NCBI GenBank assembly: GCA_050084515.1
Contig: CM114275.1
Span: forward strand, 10,850,001 to 10,914,000
Source: Blasia pusilla
Lineage: Eukaryota; Marchantiophyta; Marchantiopsida; Blasiales
Direction of reading: 5' to 3'
DNA length: 64,000 nt
Both the position numbers and the translations under genes were made by a program. Shown in pieces: positions 37,010 to 47,289 of this stretch; the stretch's first letter is position 1; the number at the start of each line of letters is the position of its first letter. Under the pieces are notes generated by a model. It did not search any database, had not been told where the DNA came from, and saw only the letters and a list, made by a program, of their open reading frames with translations.

Positions 37010-38345
37010 TTGGGGCGCCTCCTTACACTCCACCTTGCCTCAAAATCTTAGTTTCATATGACACTCCATCTCAAAGATATGGCCTCCGCAAGATTCAGAT
37101 CTAAAATCCTCAAATGTAGAAGAGCAGATGATATCATATTATTAGCACGTGATATAACAACCTAAATCATAAGGCACTAGATGTTGTAAAGAATAGAAAT
37201 TCTTGGAATCTATTTAATGAGCGTTTCTAATCTCTTAATACCTAGGACACGTAACAAACATATATTTTTCATCCTTAATACATCATATGTCAGATAACGT
37301 ACAAATTTGTTCATTTCTATCAATGTTGAGCCATCGTATTTCCTCAATTTATATTCTTTCAGACGCAATCCTAGTGTAATAATGTGATGTAATGGTTAAT
37401 GATAGATGGTTAATAGATCAAGCCTGTGGGACCCAAAGGGTCAAAAGGCTAAAAAACACTTTATAAGTAATACATGGACTCGAAAGACCCTAAAGGCCTT
37501 CACCTAGCTAAAGCCTAGAGCTTTTGAGCGATGAATAATGGTAAATGGTAAATGGCAAATAGACCAAGCCCATGCGACCCAAAGGGTCAAAAGGCTGAAA
37601 AACACATTACAAGTCATTCATTCACTACCCAAAAAAAGATCCTAAAGACCTTCTCCTAGCTACTGCCTAGAGCACTTGAGCGATGAATAATGAGATCCCT
37701 AATATAACAACCTAAATCATAAGGCACTAGTTGTAGTAAAGAATAGAAATTCTACACATCTATTTTATGAGCTAGTCCAATCTCTTCATACCTTGGACAT
37801 GTAATAAACACATGCTCTTCATCTTCAATACTTTCTCCGTCACATAACCTATAAATTCGTTCTTTTCTATCAATGTTGAGCCAACGTCCTTCCTCACTTC
37901 CTAGTCTATGAGATCGAGTTCTTTGTCTTGCAATAATATGAGGTAAGAAAGTGGAGATCCCCGGAAGAAGGTATACTTGTTCACAATATACAAGCATAGG
38001 ATTAACATGAAGTTGATAATACTCCATTTTTGTGCCTGCGCTGCTCCAAATAATGTTGAGAAATTGCTTCTGTAGATGCTCGCGGAGTGCCATTGGTTTG
38101 AGGTCCAAATCCTCTTTTGCCACATTCCATTTTGAAGACCAAGTCATCTCATCCGCAATCCACCCTATGGAACGTGTGGCTCGTAAAGCTTGATGAGGAA
38201 GACGAGAAACATCAAGAAATCTCACCCTTGTGATATAAGTGATGGTCAAGTAGAGAGCTTCAGCTTCTAGAGGAAGATAACATGTTTCCCCGTAAGAAGA
38301 ATAGCATAAGGAGTTTGGTTTTTTACACCTTATTGAGCAAGTCGG
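37010..38345 (-). mobile_element. Cluster of LINE 3' fragments on the minus strand, with an inverted 5' monomer piece
   Basis: 37050-37120 is a reversed piece of the 177-bp monomer. 37145-37385, about 37393-37535 and about 37535-38345 are three successive minus-strand copies of the LINE 3' end. Two keep the heptamer tail (read on plus as AATGGTAAATGGTAAATGG). The largest, with frame 37752-38351, encodes the end of RT and the C-terminal IYRLCDGESIEDEEHVFITCP Cys-His motif. All are 5'-truncated, the usual outcome of incomplete LINE insertion. Confidence 0.8.
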
Positions 38346-39045
38346 ACTCAATTTGTGGTGTAGAGCACAATTGTGGTGCTATGGGGTTTTCTGGAATGGC
38401 AAGCTAGTGTATCCTGACCATACGGAAGGACATGGGGCAAAAGAATTGCTGAAATCAAAGTGAGATGTTTAGAATTGAGAAATCTGTGCAATGCGACCGA
38501 TGTGACAGGATTTGAAGAGGGGGAGGCTTCTCAATCCTGGTGGAGTTCCTCAAGAGTGGAGCAATTAAGTATTAGATTGGAAGGACAGAGTTCTTGAGAT
38601 GATTATGGTGAGGAAATCAATGTCAATCGTGACATGATTGAGTGTGGGCAAGTCAGCAAGTGTGTGGGCACTTTGTTGCTGATTTTGAGTGAGGTGTGCT
38701 TGATTCTAGACCAAATTGGATGAATGTTGGGCAAGAGGAAAATCAAGCAAGAAACAATTGTAAGGAGGACACAATGTTTTTTGATTGTGCAAGATTTTAT
38801 GAGATCTGAATTTGCCATTGGAAAGCTTGGAAAAAATTGAGTCCAACTGCGAAAACGGGACTAGAAACGGACATGATTTAAGAAAGATTCCAAAAGATTC
38901 CTTGTAGCCACATAAATTCCCTGAGATGAGCGGATCACCGGTGTGGAAGGGCGGGAGAACAGCCCTGGAGCTAGTGTGCGAGGCATCAAAACTTTAGTTT
39001 TGATAGTCCTTCTGTGGAAAAGTGAGGAGGAGAGCTCTTCATTCA
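38346..39045. other. Non-coding region, nothing recognised
   Basis: No coding signal, no clear repeat and no match to the other transposons of the window that I can see. Confidence 0.4.
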
Positions 39046-39047
39046 AT

Positions 39048-40165
39048 CAGAACTGAAGTCCCGATGCCCCTTCTTGATGAACGTGGTTTAGGCAATGAAG
39101 AAGCTACCACGTGGCTTTCCCTCGATGAAAGGTTGAGAAAGTTTGGGGTGCCACTAGTGTGGACGAACTAGTGCCACTAGTTTGAAGCCGTTACTGGAGC
39201 GTAGCTAGGACTGCTAGCCATGGAGTTAGTGGAGTTGAGGGAGGCATGAGAACTTAAGTTCCAATTTATGAAGGAGGATCGGGAACTCAAGTTCCAATTC
39301 TGTCTCAGTTGGAGAACAGTGGAGCGTCTCAAGAGCAGTTGACTGCAGCGTGGCACAGTGCGACGGCGTAGGGAAGGGAAGTGAAGTGAAGTGAAGTGAC
39401 GTGACGTGAAGTGAAGTGAAGTGAAGTGAGGAGGCAATTGGAACTTCAAGTCCCATTCCGCTCTTCACTTGTGGGTATTCTCTACAAGAAAGTGGAGAGG
39501 ATAGGAAGGAGGCAATCGGAACTGTACTTCCCATTCCGCTCTTCAGTTGTGGTGGGTTCAATCTACAAGGGTGGAGAGGATAGTGAGGGAAATGGGAACT
39601 AAAGTTCTTATCCCTTTGGTGTGGACCTAAGAAGTGAGGTCGGCATCACTCTGAGTTTCAGCATGGCGTTAGAGGAAGGAGAGAAGAATCAGAACTCAAG
39701 TTCCTATTCCGCGGATTCTCAAGTCCGGTGGGGCTGGAGGAAGGAGGAAGAATCGAAAGTGTGGTTCCTATTCCGAGGCTTGTTCAAGTGGGCGCGGCTC
39801 TTCATATCAAGTGGGGCGCAATGCGGCGTGTGAAACAGAGAGGAGGAGTGAGCAACTCCAACTGTCATTCTTCTATGAAGTTAGGAAGGAATGAGTGAGC
39901 CAAGAGCATTCAAAACTAAAGTTCCAATTTGGCACTCTTTGAGGTGAAGGAAATTTTGTGACATCCAAGTTCCGGTTGAGTTGGCAAAGCGACGCAACAA
40001 TCAAAATCCAAGTTCTAATTGGGATTAGTCCGTTGCCATTGTCCATGCCGAGGTAGTCTCTTTTGGTACATGCAAGAATCAGATACCAAGCTCCACATCC
40101 CACCTTGGTCTCTTGCAAATCCAGCGTTTGTGGCGTGGCGCGAATCAGAAATGAAGTTCCCATTC
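39048..40165 (+). repeat. Array of about 13 short palindrome-like repeats, core GGAACTNAAGTTCC
   Basis: Copies, with varying decay, begin near 39048, 39249, 39281, 39440, 39518, 39594, 39690, 39751, 39910, 39961, 40000, 40078 and 40143. The core is usually preceded by AATC or AATCG and followed by ATTCC. The best examples are GGGAACTCAAGTTCC (39281) and CAGAACTCAAGTTCC (39689). Spacing is mostly 60-120 bp. No coding frame crosses the array convincingly. The array lies upstream of gypsy copy B gag, but whether it belongs to that element is unclear. Confidence 0.7.
39376..39428 (+). repeat. (GTGAA)n pentanucleotide microsatellite
   Basis: About ten units of GTGAA, two of them changed to GTGAC, in a row. 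Confidence 0.9.
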
Positions 40166-40608
40166 ACATGTGAGTTTGGTGCAGCAAAGCGTGGCGGAGA
40201 AGTGAGGGGGGAGGTGAGGCGGGTATTCTTGGCGTCTAGAGGCTTCAAGGCGGGAGAGGTGTCAAAGATGCGAGTGGGCATGAGAGGCATGGAAGGCACG
40301 AGGCACGAGCTTGCTGGCGGGCGTGCAGACTTGGCAAGCTGATGCTAATCCTGTTCAGCATAACTTCTAGGTCACCCATCCTAGTTCTATTCCTCTAAAC
40401 CCTTCTATTCCTCCAGAGTGTGCCTAACTGGAGGGTTGTTTTGCATGTTGTGTTACCAACAGACCCACAAGGAAGTGATGGCTAGCTGTTGCACACATGG
40501 GAATTTATTCTCTTACCTTGCTGCTTATGGAGATGTTTGAGGGGTGATTTTTGGGAAACACACATTGTGGATTAGTGCGTTGGTGAGAGCAGGACACTAC
40601 CGCAACTA

Positions 40609-42110
40609 TTGAAGAGAACTTGTGGGATGGATGTATACCACACTAGTCAAGATTTACTTAGTGTGCGGGCTATTTGCCGAGTGTTGATCTCAAGTGAGAT
40701 AAGTGGGGGCGTGTCCACAGTTTGGGCATTGTCTACTGTACAGCGAGTCATGGTAATTTGCAAGTTTCCACACAAGAAACCACCTTGGCCGCATGTTGTA
40801 GTTACTCCAGAGGTAACGTCAGCACATTTTGAGTCACCCGAGAGGCCACTCAATGTCGCGAGTGTTGCCACACCGTTGTTATGGGACATGTATGATCCCG
40901 ATACGTATGGGTCCACAAGGGGACCTTGACGATTCTCAAGCATGGTGGAAACCATCGAGTTGGATGATTTCATGGAGGAGTTCGATAGTCAGTGCGATGG
41001 ACAGAGGATGCGAAACCAGCAGAGGTTCGACCCCTTTATGGCGTGGAAGGGACTTTTTCAGCATCTGGAGGGCCCTCCCATGGATGATTACCATGAGTTT
41101 CGTATTCTCCATGAGGCGAAGATCAAGGCGTAGAGACTATTTTGGTCTCCAAGATATGTGTCCCTCACAAGGCATATGATGTGTGATGTGGCGGTTGCAG
41201 TAGCACCCACTAACCGCATGGAGGAGACACTTGGAGGAGTTGTCAACCCAAGTCTTACGAGTATGACCAGCCGAGTACCGCTCACGTTCAACCCATTGGT
41301 TGAGTTCTTCCAAGAGTTGGGAAGGAACTATCAAAGGGTGAGGACCGACAAGCTGAAGTCGATTCATGAGTTTCAGCGGAGAGCTGGAGAGAGTCTTTGA
41401 GAGGCCCATGCACGGCTTCGACGGTTGATCACAGTGACTCAGGGTGTGACGGAGGCCAAAGCGGTTCAATTCTGGTATGTGATGCTAGACCGTGAGTTGC
41501 GGAAGAGAGTGCGGGATGCAACTCTCTTACATGTTGGTTCGCCTATTCTCAAGTGTGTATTTTTATTAGCAGAGTGGATTCGGCTCAACATACTTGAGGA
41601 GAGAGTTTTGACGACAGGCACGTCATCTTTGAGGGAGACAACACGAGTGACAGTGTCTCCATCAGTGCCGCAATGCACTACTCGAGATAGAGTCATGGGA
41701 GCGAGGGCTAGGGGAGGATACTGAGAGCCAAGACCACAACCAATTTTTTCATACGCTGGGCAGCAGGGCTTAGGTATTTCTTGTTGGACAAGTGGAGGAT
41801 CACATTGTGAGCGAGATTGTAGACAGCAGAGTGGTGTGCAGGAAACACCATCAGCTGTATATGAGGTGGCCCAGGCGAGGCCACCCTTACCTCTGTATGA
41901 TCATTCCCAGAGATATGGGCACACACGTGAGAGATGTTTCGAGCTCCATCCCTAGCTGCGCCTAGACGGAGGTCGAGGACCTGGAGGTGGCAAAGGACAA
42001 GGTGTAGGAGATTGAGGACGTGGTGGAGGTAGGACCCCACCACCTTCCAGAGCGAGTGCAACACTTCCGCATTAGAGGCAACTTTGGCAAGGATTGCTTA
42101 GTTGGAGCAA
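40609..42110 (+). pseudogene. Gag of gypsy copy B (broken)
   Basis: Successive frames give the capsid-type segments FDPFMAWKGLFQHLEGPPMDD, NPLVEFFQELGRNYQR, IHEFQRRAGESL, AHARLRRLITVTQGV and FWYVMLDRELRKRVRD, typical of Ty3/gypsy retrotransposon gag. A knuckle remnant YGHTRERCFELHP lies near 41915, with its first two cysteines lost. The same gag occurs in reverse at 53340-54420. At least three stops break the frame. Gag would assemble the particle that holds element RNA. Confidence 0.8.
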
Positions 42111-42489
42111 TGCCTTCAGGCTATGACGCCCCAATAGGCATCGACATCAAGTGCATGCATCAACATCCGGATCTGCTCATGCCCAAGATATGGCAGGAGA
42201 TCTTGGAGGTATGGGATTTTTGTGCAACACCGCACAGGTGGATGCAAATTCAATGGTTACAAGAGGCGCGGTGAGAGCTTCCGAGCCACGAAAATCCGAT
42301 GTGGAGTTGGATCCAGAGAGGGGAGAAGCTGGAAGACACGATAGACTTCCCTAGTCTTTCACATTGTTGGAGGCTCTTCGGACCCCATCGATGGTCCCTA
42401 GACAGCCTTCAAGGAGTGTTGTTGTCACAGGCGAGTACGTCTACCATGCCTAGAAAGCATTCGACACACTCTAGTACTGGCACGTTATG

Positions 42490-43160
42490 AGAGATGGCAA
42501 CAAATTTGTGTAGCATCCCACTATTTATGGCCAGAGATTTGTTGACATATGAAGGTCGGCCAACTGAGGTTTTTCAGTTGGCGTCGATGATCTGCGAGAG
42601 CGCTGAGTTTGGTTCTTCTTGTGCTGAGACTTGCACAAGAGATGTGGCAGAGGTACCCTTGGAGCACATGCTTCGGACGAGAGCCACAGAGAGTTGGCAT
42701 GCAGTAGCGGCTAGAGTGGCAGAGTTGCCAACTAGACCAGCGATAGAGCGTGCATCCGTCTCACCAAGAGTTTTTGTCTTGGACAATCGAGATGGAGTTT
42801 TCCAGTTGCTTGGTCCATTCGGAGTCGTGTATCGACCGCAAAGAGTGCTACTTGATTCAAGAGCACAACCCCTTATGTTGGGGAAGGCGGCATGTATAGC
42901 GATGGGATTGCGGAAGTGTGAGATCACTCCATGTCCATTCCAAATTCAGACTTTATTGGTAGGCACATCCCCGACACAGTTCATGACTCGCGATGATATT
43001 GCAGTGAGGATTTGTCCTGATCATCCTACGGATAGTGCAACGGTGCAAACACGAGCGGTTGTGACACTGGCTGCGTCTTATGATGTTTTGGTAGGGGCTA
43101 CCGTATTGTGTCCTCTAGGATTCACACTTGACTTTTGGGAGGAGACAACCTCCTTTTGAC
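42490..43160 (+). pseudogene. Aspartic protease region of gypsy copy B
   Basis: The 221-codon frame 42494-43159 contains LLDSRAQPLMLGKAAC, where retropepsins have D-S/T-G-A. Gly has become Arg, a change that should abolish activity. Further on it has VQTRAVVTLAASYDVLVGATVLCPLGFTLDFW, ending the protease fold. The segment with YDVLVG also occurs in the debris at 10.4-10.8 kb (minus). It would cleave the polyprotein. Confidence 0.7.
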
Positions 43161-43560
43161 CACATTGGCATTCTAGTGAGAGACGAGCGAGTCACCTACC
43201 CATGCTATATGCACGGAGACTTGATGGTTCACTCTGAGGGTCGACCACAACATTTGTTGTTTATTGTGGCACATTATTTTGGCCTAGAGATTTACTAGAG
43301 AGGAACGCCAATGCAGAGGATACTCATGTAGAGGATAGTCTTGAGGAGTGGCATGCAATGACGAGCATGGCTACATCTGGTGGCGATACTTCTTCCGTTT
43401 TGTGGGAAACGAGCATCGATTTGCAGAGGAGAGCATACAAGCTCATGAGGCACGCGTGGAGCTGAGCCTATGCTCTAGAGCAAGACACGACAGAGTTACC
43501 ACGTGCTGTAGTAGTGGAGACGTTGACACCCTTGGACACCACACCGATTTTGTGGCAGTA
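43161..43560 (+). pseudogene. Linker between protease and methyltransferase in gypsy copy B
   Basis: Broken frames give the RRAYKLMRHAWS*AYALEQ segment, which copy A keeps as RQAWSQAYALEQDGTELPRA at 1963. No known domain. It connects to the methyltransferase without a gap in both copies, which shows that the methyltransferase is part of the polyprotein and not a separate insertion. Confidence 0.6.
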
Positions 43561-44540
43561 TCCCGAGGAGGATGTACGTATACTTGATCTCTTTGGAGGG
43601 ATTAGTATAGCGTTGGCTACACTGTTGTAGGCTGGAGTACAAGTACAACAGTACTTGTATGTTGAGAGAGATGAGACTGCATGTAGAGTCTCATTACATC
43701 ATGTGTCGAGACAAGTCCAGCATTATCCTCAGTTATTACCAGTGTCTGCAGTCAGGGGATATCATTATGTATTGCTAGCCAACATTTTGTTGTTGGGGGC
43801 GCCAGATCCGGATAGGGTTGGTCCAACACACTTGGTGGTGGCAGGATGGCCATGCCAAGGTCATTCTTCGGCGGGTCGGGGACTTGGTTTGCACAAACCA
43901 AGGTCGGCCATGTTTTGGGAGATTTTGGGAGTTCTTTGACATTTGCAGGCTATCCAGCGATGTTCTCCAACTTACATTTTGGAGAACATCCCATTGTTAG
44001 GTAACACTCAAGCCCGAGTGATGATGAGTGTACATCAGGTGCGGTCATGGATAGGACCGGCGATGATGTTAGATGCGGCAAGTGTTGGATCACACGCACA
44101 CCGTCCCTGATTGTGGTGGACGAACCTTTTACCATCCTAGTTAGTGAGGCAGGCTTATGATGGAGTCTAGAGGCCATCACTACTTATAATGGATGCGATC
44201 TTGGATCCACACCGGCGATCTCAAGTTGTTACTCGTGATGATGTACTAGAGTTGGTGTCGCCAGTCGGATGGGCAAGCAAATGGCAACAGTACCTACGTT
44301 GGTGAGTTTTCCGTCATTTCATGCTTTTCGTCAAGGAGGACTAGGCATGATATGGGATGAGCACGCACATACATTGGTGGAGCTCAACGCCGACAAGCGA
44401 GAGTGAGCTATGGGGTTCTCTACAACTACAACGGCGGTGCCTATGATGGCAGAGGCATCACGCAGACAGGTATTGGGTCAGGCTAAGGACCTGAACTGTC
44501 TTACTTGGGTGTTGAGTTAGGTTTGGCTGAGCAATGACAG
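43561..44540 (+). pseudogene. DNMT3-like cytosine-5 DNA methyltransferase domain of gypsy copy B (catalytic motif kept, stops elsewhere)
   Basis: Motif I ILDLFGGIS (43580-43606) binds S-adenosylmethionine. YVERDETACR corresponds to motif II. LVVAGWPCQGHSSAGRG is motif IV, with the catalytic Cys at 43853-43855. Then LHKPRSAMF, motif VI YILENIPLLG near 43971, VMLDAA/AHRP-type motif VIII near 44070-44110, and the GFS block with SRRQVLGQAxDLN near 44410-44490. The order I-IV-VI-VIII-X is that of DNMT1/DNMT3 enzymes, not the rearranged plant DRM enzymes. The VxLDAAxVxxxHRP and ERxxGF wording is closest to DNMT3. Stops include TAG after ATLL (from CAG) and TGA in AHRP*LWWTN, the latter shared with copy A. 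No separate target-recognition or chromatin-reading domain precedes it. Confidence 0.8.
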
Positions 44541-44990
44541 ATGCAAGAGGTGTCTGTGACATTATGTCCACTTTGCACCGCAGCGTCTATCGGGATGGAT
44601 GAAACACTGGCTGGGGGCGGGATGGTGATGGAGAGGCATCCATGGACTTCATGGGATATGTCACAAGAGCATAGAGAGATGGGATTTCATTTTGCTGATG
44701 CAGGACATAGTGCCTTGAGAGTTGGTGTCTTAGTTGGGAGCGCATTTTGTTGCTCCAGAGGTTGCTAGTTAGCAACCACCACCCTCCTCTTCTCCAGAGG
44801 TCACGAGAGAGACTTGGGAGCCGGTGATTGGTCCTAGGTTGTTAGGAGCGGAGAGGAGACAAGTGTTGCAGTTCTACTGGAGATTCAAGGACTATTTTGC
44901 AAATAGTATGCACGACTTGGGTATGTTGAAGGGTCCAGGTATTCCGGTCGAGTTGGATAGTGATACTCCTATCTTCCGATGATCCTACAG
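44541..44990 (+). pseudogene. Methyltransferase-RT linker of gypsy copy B
   Basis: It contains the SVTLCPLC and PWTSWDMSQEHREMGFHF segments found also in copy A (3030-3200), then the TWEPVIGPRLLGAERR segment leading into RT. CPLC might be half of a zinc site, but no partner pair is seen. Broken by stops. Confidence 0.55.
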
Positions 44991-45745
44991 GAATTCCGAC
45001 ATGGAGCGAGCCTTGATTCAGAGTAGGAGTTGAGACTTGGCTGACGTTGGACTAGTAGAGAGATCGCTTGGAGAGTATGTGTCTACCACAATTATGTCGC
45101 CGAAGAAGGACATGCATGGCCAGTGGACCGATAGGCGGATGTATGGGGATAACTGTCCTATCAATCGGCATACAAAGGCCGATCGCTATGCTATGCGTAC
45201 TCTTAAGGATATTTTTGATGCGGTGGAGCATGCAAGGATCTTCAGTTATTTGGATCTCCGTGCTGGCTACCATCAGTTGCCCATTCGAGTGGAGGTTAGG
45301 GAGACGACAACATTTTGGGGGATAGATCCTTTCGCGAAGGATTGTTTGTACCAAAGGTGGTTCTTACCAGTTGGGTTGAAGAACATCCCGGCGAGTTTTC
45401 AGCAAGTTATGGATAGGATTTTGGTTGCTTCGGATTATGTGAGATATTACATCAATGACATTATTTTCTTCAGTGCTACGGTTGAGGAGCATGAGAGATA
45501 TCTCGGGGAGGTGTTTCAACGATTGCACTTACATGGGCTGAAGTTACATCCAGGCAAGTGCAGGTTCTTACATGACCAGATCAGGTATCTTGGACAAATC
45601 ATTTATCCATGGGGTATTGGAGTTCAGAAGACGAAGGTAGAGGCCATAGCGCGCATTCCTCCGCCCTATAGATGTGAGTCGAGTTTGAGCTTTCATGGGA
45701 TTGGAAAACTACTACTGACAATACGTGAATGGCTTTAGTATGATT
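44991..45745 (+). pseudogene. Reverse transcriptase of gypsy copy B (active site changed)
   Basis: The 233-codon frame 45037-45738 covers FSYLDLRAGYHQLPIRV, PVGLKNIPASFQQVMDRIL and the catalytic box, which here reads YYINDIIFFS: the first catalytic Asp is Asn, so this RT is dead although its frame is the longest. It ends with the LHPGKCRFLHDQIRYLGQII segment and is cut by LINE sequence near 45750. Confidence 0.88.
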
Positions 45746-45751
45746 GCGTTG

Positions 45752-46168
45752 CGGGGATCTCGACATTCTTACGTCATATTATCGTACGACATAGAACTAG
45801 GTCTCATAGGCTAGGAATTGAGGAAGGACGATGGTTTAATATTGATAGAAGTGAATGAATTTGTAGGTTATGTGACGCAGAAAATATTGAGGATGAAGAG
45901 CATGTGTTTGTTACATGTCCAAGGTATGAAGAGATTAGACTAGCTGATAAAATAGATGTGGAGAATTTCTATTCTTTACTACAACTAGTGCCTTATGATT
46001 AAGGTTGTTATATTAGGGACGTCATTATTCATCACTCAAGTGCTCTAGGCACTAGCTAGGAGAAGGTCTTTAGGGTCTTTTTCAAGGTCAGTGAATGAAT
46101 GACTCGTAATATGTTTCTCAGCCTTTTGACCCTTTGGGTCCCACGGGCTTGATCTATTTACCATCTAC
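45752..46168 (+). mobile_element. LINE 3' fragment inserted in gypsy copy B
   Basis: The last ~415 bp of the LINE family (GISTFLRHIIVRHRT segment, the CRLCDAENIEDEEH Cys-His motif, GACCCTTTGGGTCCCACGGG, then CTATTTACCATCTAC). To its left lies gypsy RT, to its right the PHD region, so about 2.5 kb of gypsy (RNase H and integrase) is missing at this point. Confidence 0.85.
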
Positions 46169-46573
46169 GTGCATAACTGTACGCCATGTCATCTTCTGAA
46201 CGTGGATGGGAGGATTGATCTAAGCTTGGCAGTTGTTCCTGCAGGCTTGAGATGCATGTTGTGTGGGTGCCAGAGGCGTAGCCACGATGCTAGTTTGTGA
46301 TGGTGTTCTCGAGGATGGCATATGTGGTGTTTGACGCCGCCTCTTGATTTGGTTCCTTATGGACGTTGGCTTTGTCCCAGATGTATATATGTGTGATAAG
46401 TAGATACAAGATGACTCTTGATGTTATGGATTGCAAGAAGGTGACTAACGATTGGGGCGACATAGCATTCGACTTCTTCATCTTTAGCACCAAAAAGGTG
46501 CATAGCATTTAGACTTTTTTTGTAGGCTATCTGGAGTTAGAGGGACCTAACCACCACCTAGGAGGGAAATTGG
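46169..46573 (+). pseudogene. PHD finger and 3' UTR of gypsy copy B
   Basis: Frames give NCTPCHLLNVDGRIDLSLAVV, then LRCMLCG, a frame break in the middle of the finger, WHMWCLTPPLDLVP and LCPRC. The wording matches the intact PHD of copy A. The stop is near 46395 and is followed by the conserved 3' UTR and a purine-rich run (AGGAGGGAAATTGGGG) before 46575. Confidence 0.75.
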
Positions 46574-47289
46574 GGTTGTCCAATCATTCATATGTAGAGA
46601 TGTTAGGATTCATAGCTAGATGGATCTTAGACATGTGTGTGCATGATAGCCAGTATCTGTTGGCAGTGATGTGTATTCGCATGACAACTATCATGGTAGA
46701 TGAGGCGTAGGGCGAGATAGTATCAAGCCTAGAGGGGTCTTGTACTTCCCTATTTTGAGAGGTCATATGTGACATGCTCTTAGGAGGTGACCTACGAGTG
46801 TAAGTCATCCATCCCTTTATGAGGAGTGGCAACCTTGAAGAGGTTGATCTTCCCAGCCATGTATTCACCATTTACCATGTATGGCTCCACTTGGACCTAT
46901 AGGGTTGTGGGTTAGGTGGTAGTTGGTCTCATGAGGGGACCACATATGTTGTTGTTAGGGAGCTAGTATGGGTGTACTAGAGGTTGGTAGCGACTTGCTA
47001 GGAGGGAGGTAACCTGTGTGTACAGGTCACCCATGGAGGTGCCAAGGGGATATACCTCGAATGAGGCTCATTTGGAATTCATCTCCTTAGGATTCCAGAC
47101 CGTGGTTGGGATCCCTGACATAACGCGGCTTGCATGTATTGAGCCTGGATTCTCTCTTGAAGAGTGGGCTAGGAGTGATCAATATGGAGATCACACATTT
47201 TGGGAATCCTTGTGTATACTTTCTCTTGCTGTTACACCATTGCGGATTTGATTCACGAATGTGGCTATTTGGATGAAGCACGGTTGATT
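46574..47289 (+). other. LTR-like 3' end of gypsy copy B
   Basis: Starts TGTCCAATCATTCATATG after the purine run. It matches 7189-7500 of copy A, and 46590-47280 matches the minus-strand debris at 10780-11340. An internal ACCATTTACCATG near 46866 looks like a trace of LINE tail. Cut at 47289 by the GGGGGCTGG end of the DNA transposon. Confidence 0.6.

Larger units (their letters stand above)
40600..47289 (+). mobile_element. Ty3/gypsy copy B with gag, protease, DNMT3-like methyltransferase, RT, PHD and 3' LTR part (degenerate)
   Basis: The longest copy of the family. Order is gag (about 40609-42110), aspartic protease (42490-43160), linker, cytosine-5 methyltransferase (43560-44520), RT (44990-45740), [LINE fragment 45752-46168 replacing RNase H and integrase], PHD (46169-46396), 3' UTR and LTR-like sequence. 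No 5' LTR was recognised upstream of gag. The methyltransferase keeps the catalytic Pro-Cys motif that copy A lost. The 3' end is cut at 47289 by the DNA transposon starting GGGGGCTGG. Confidence 0.85.

Noticed and set aside
40829-41179. 116-codon frame overlapping gag as a gene
   Set aside because: It is out of frame with the gag segments that align to the reverse gag copy at 53.3-54.4 kb.
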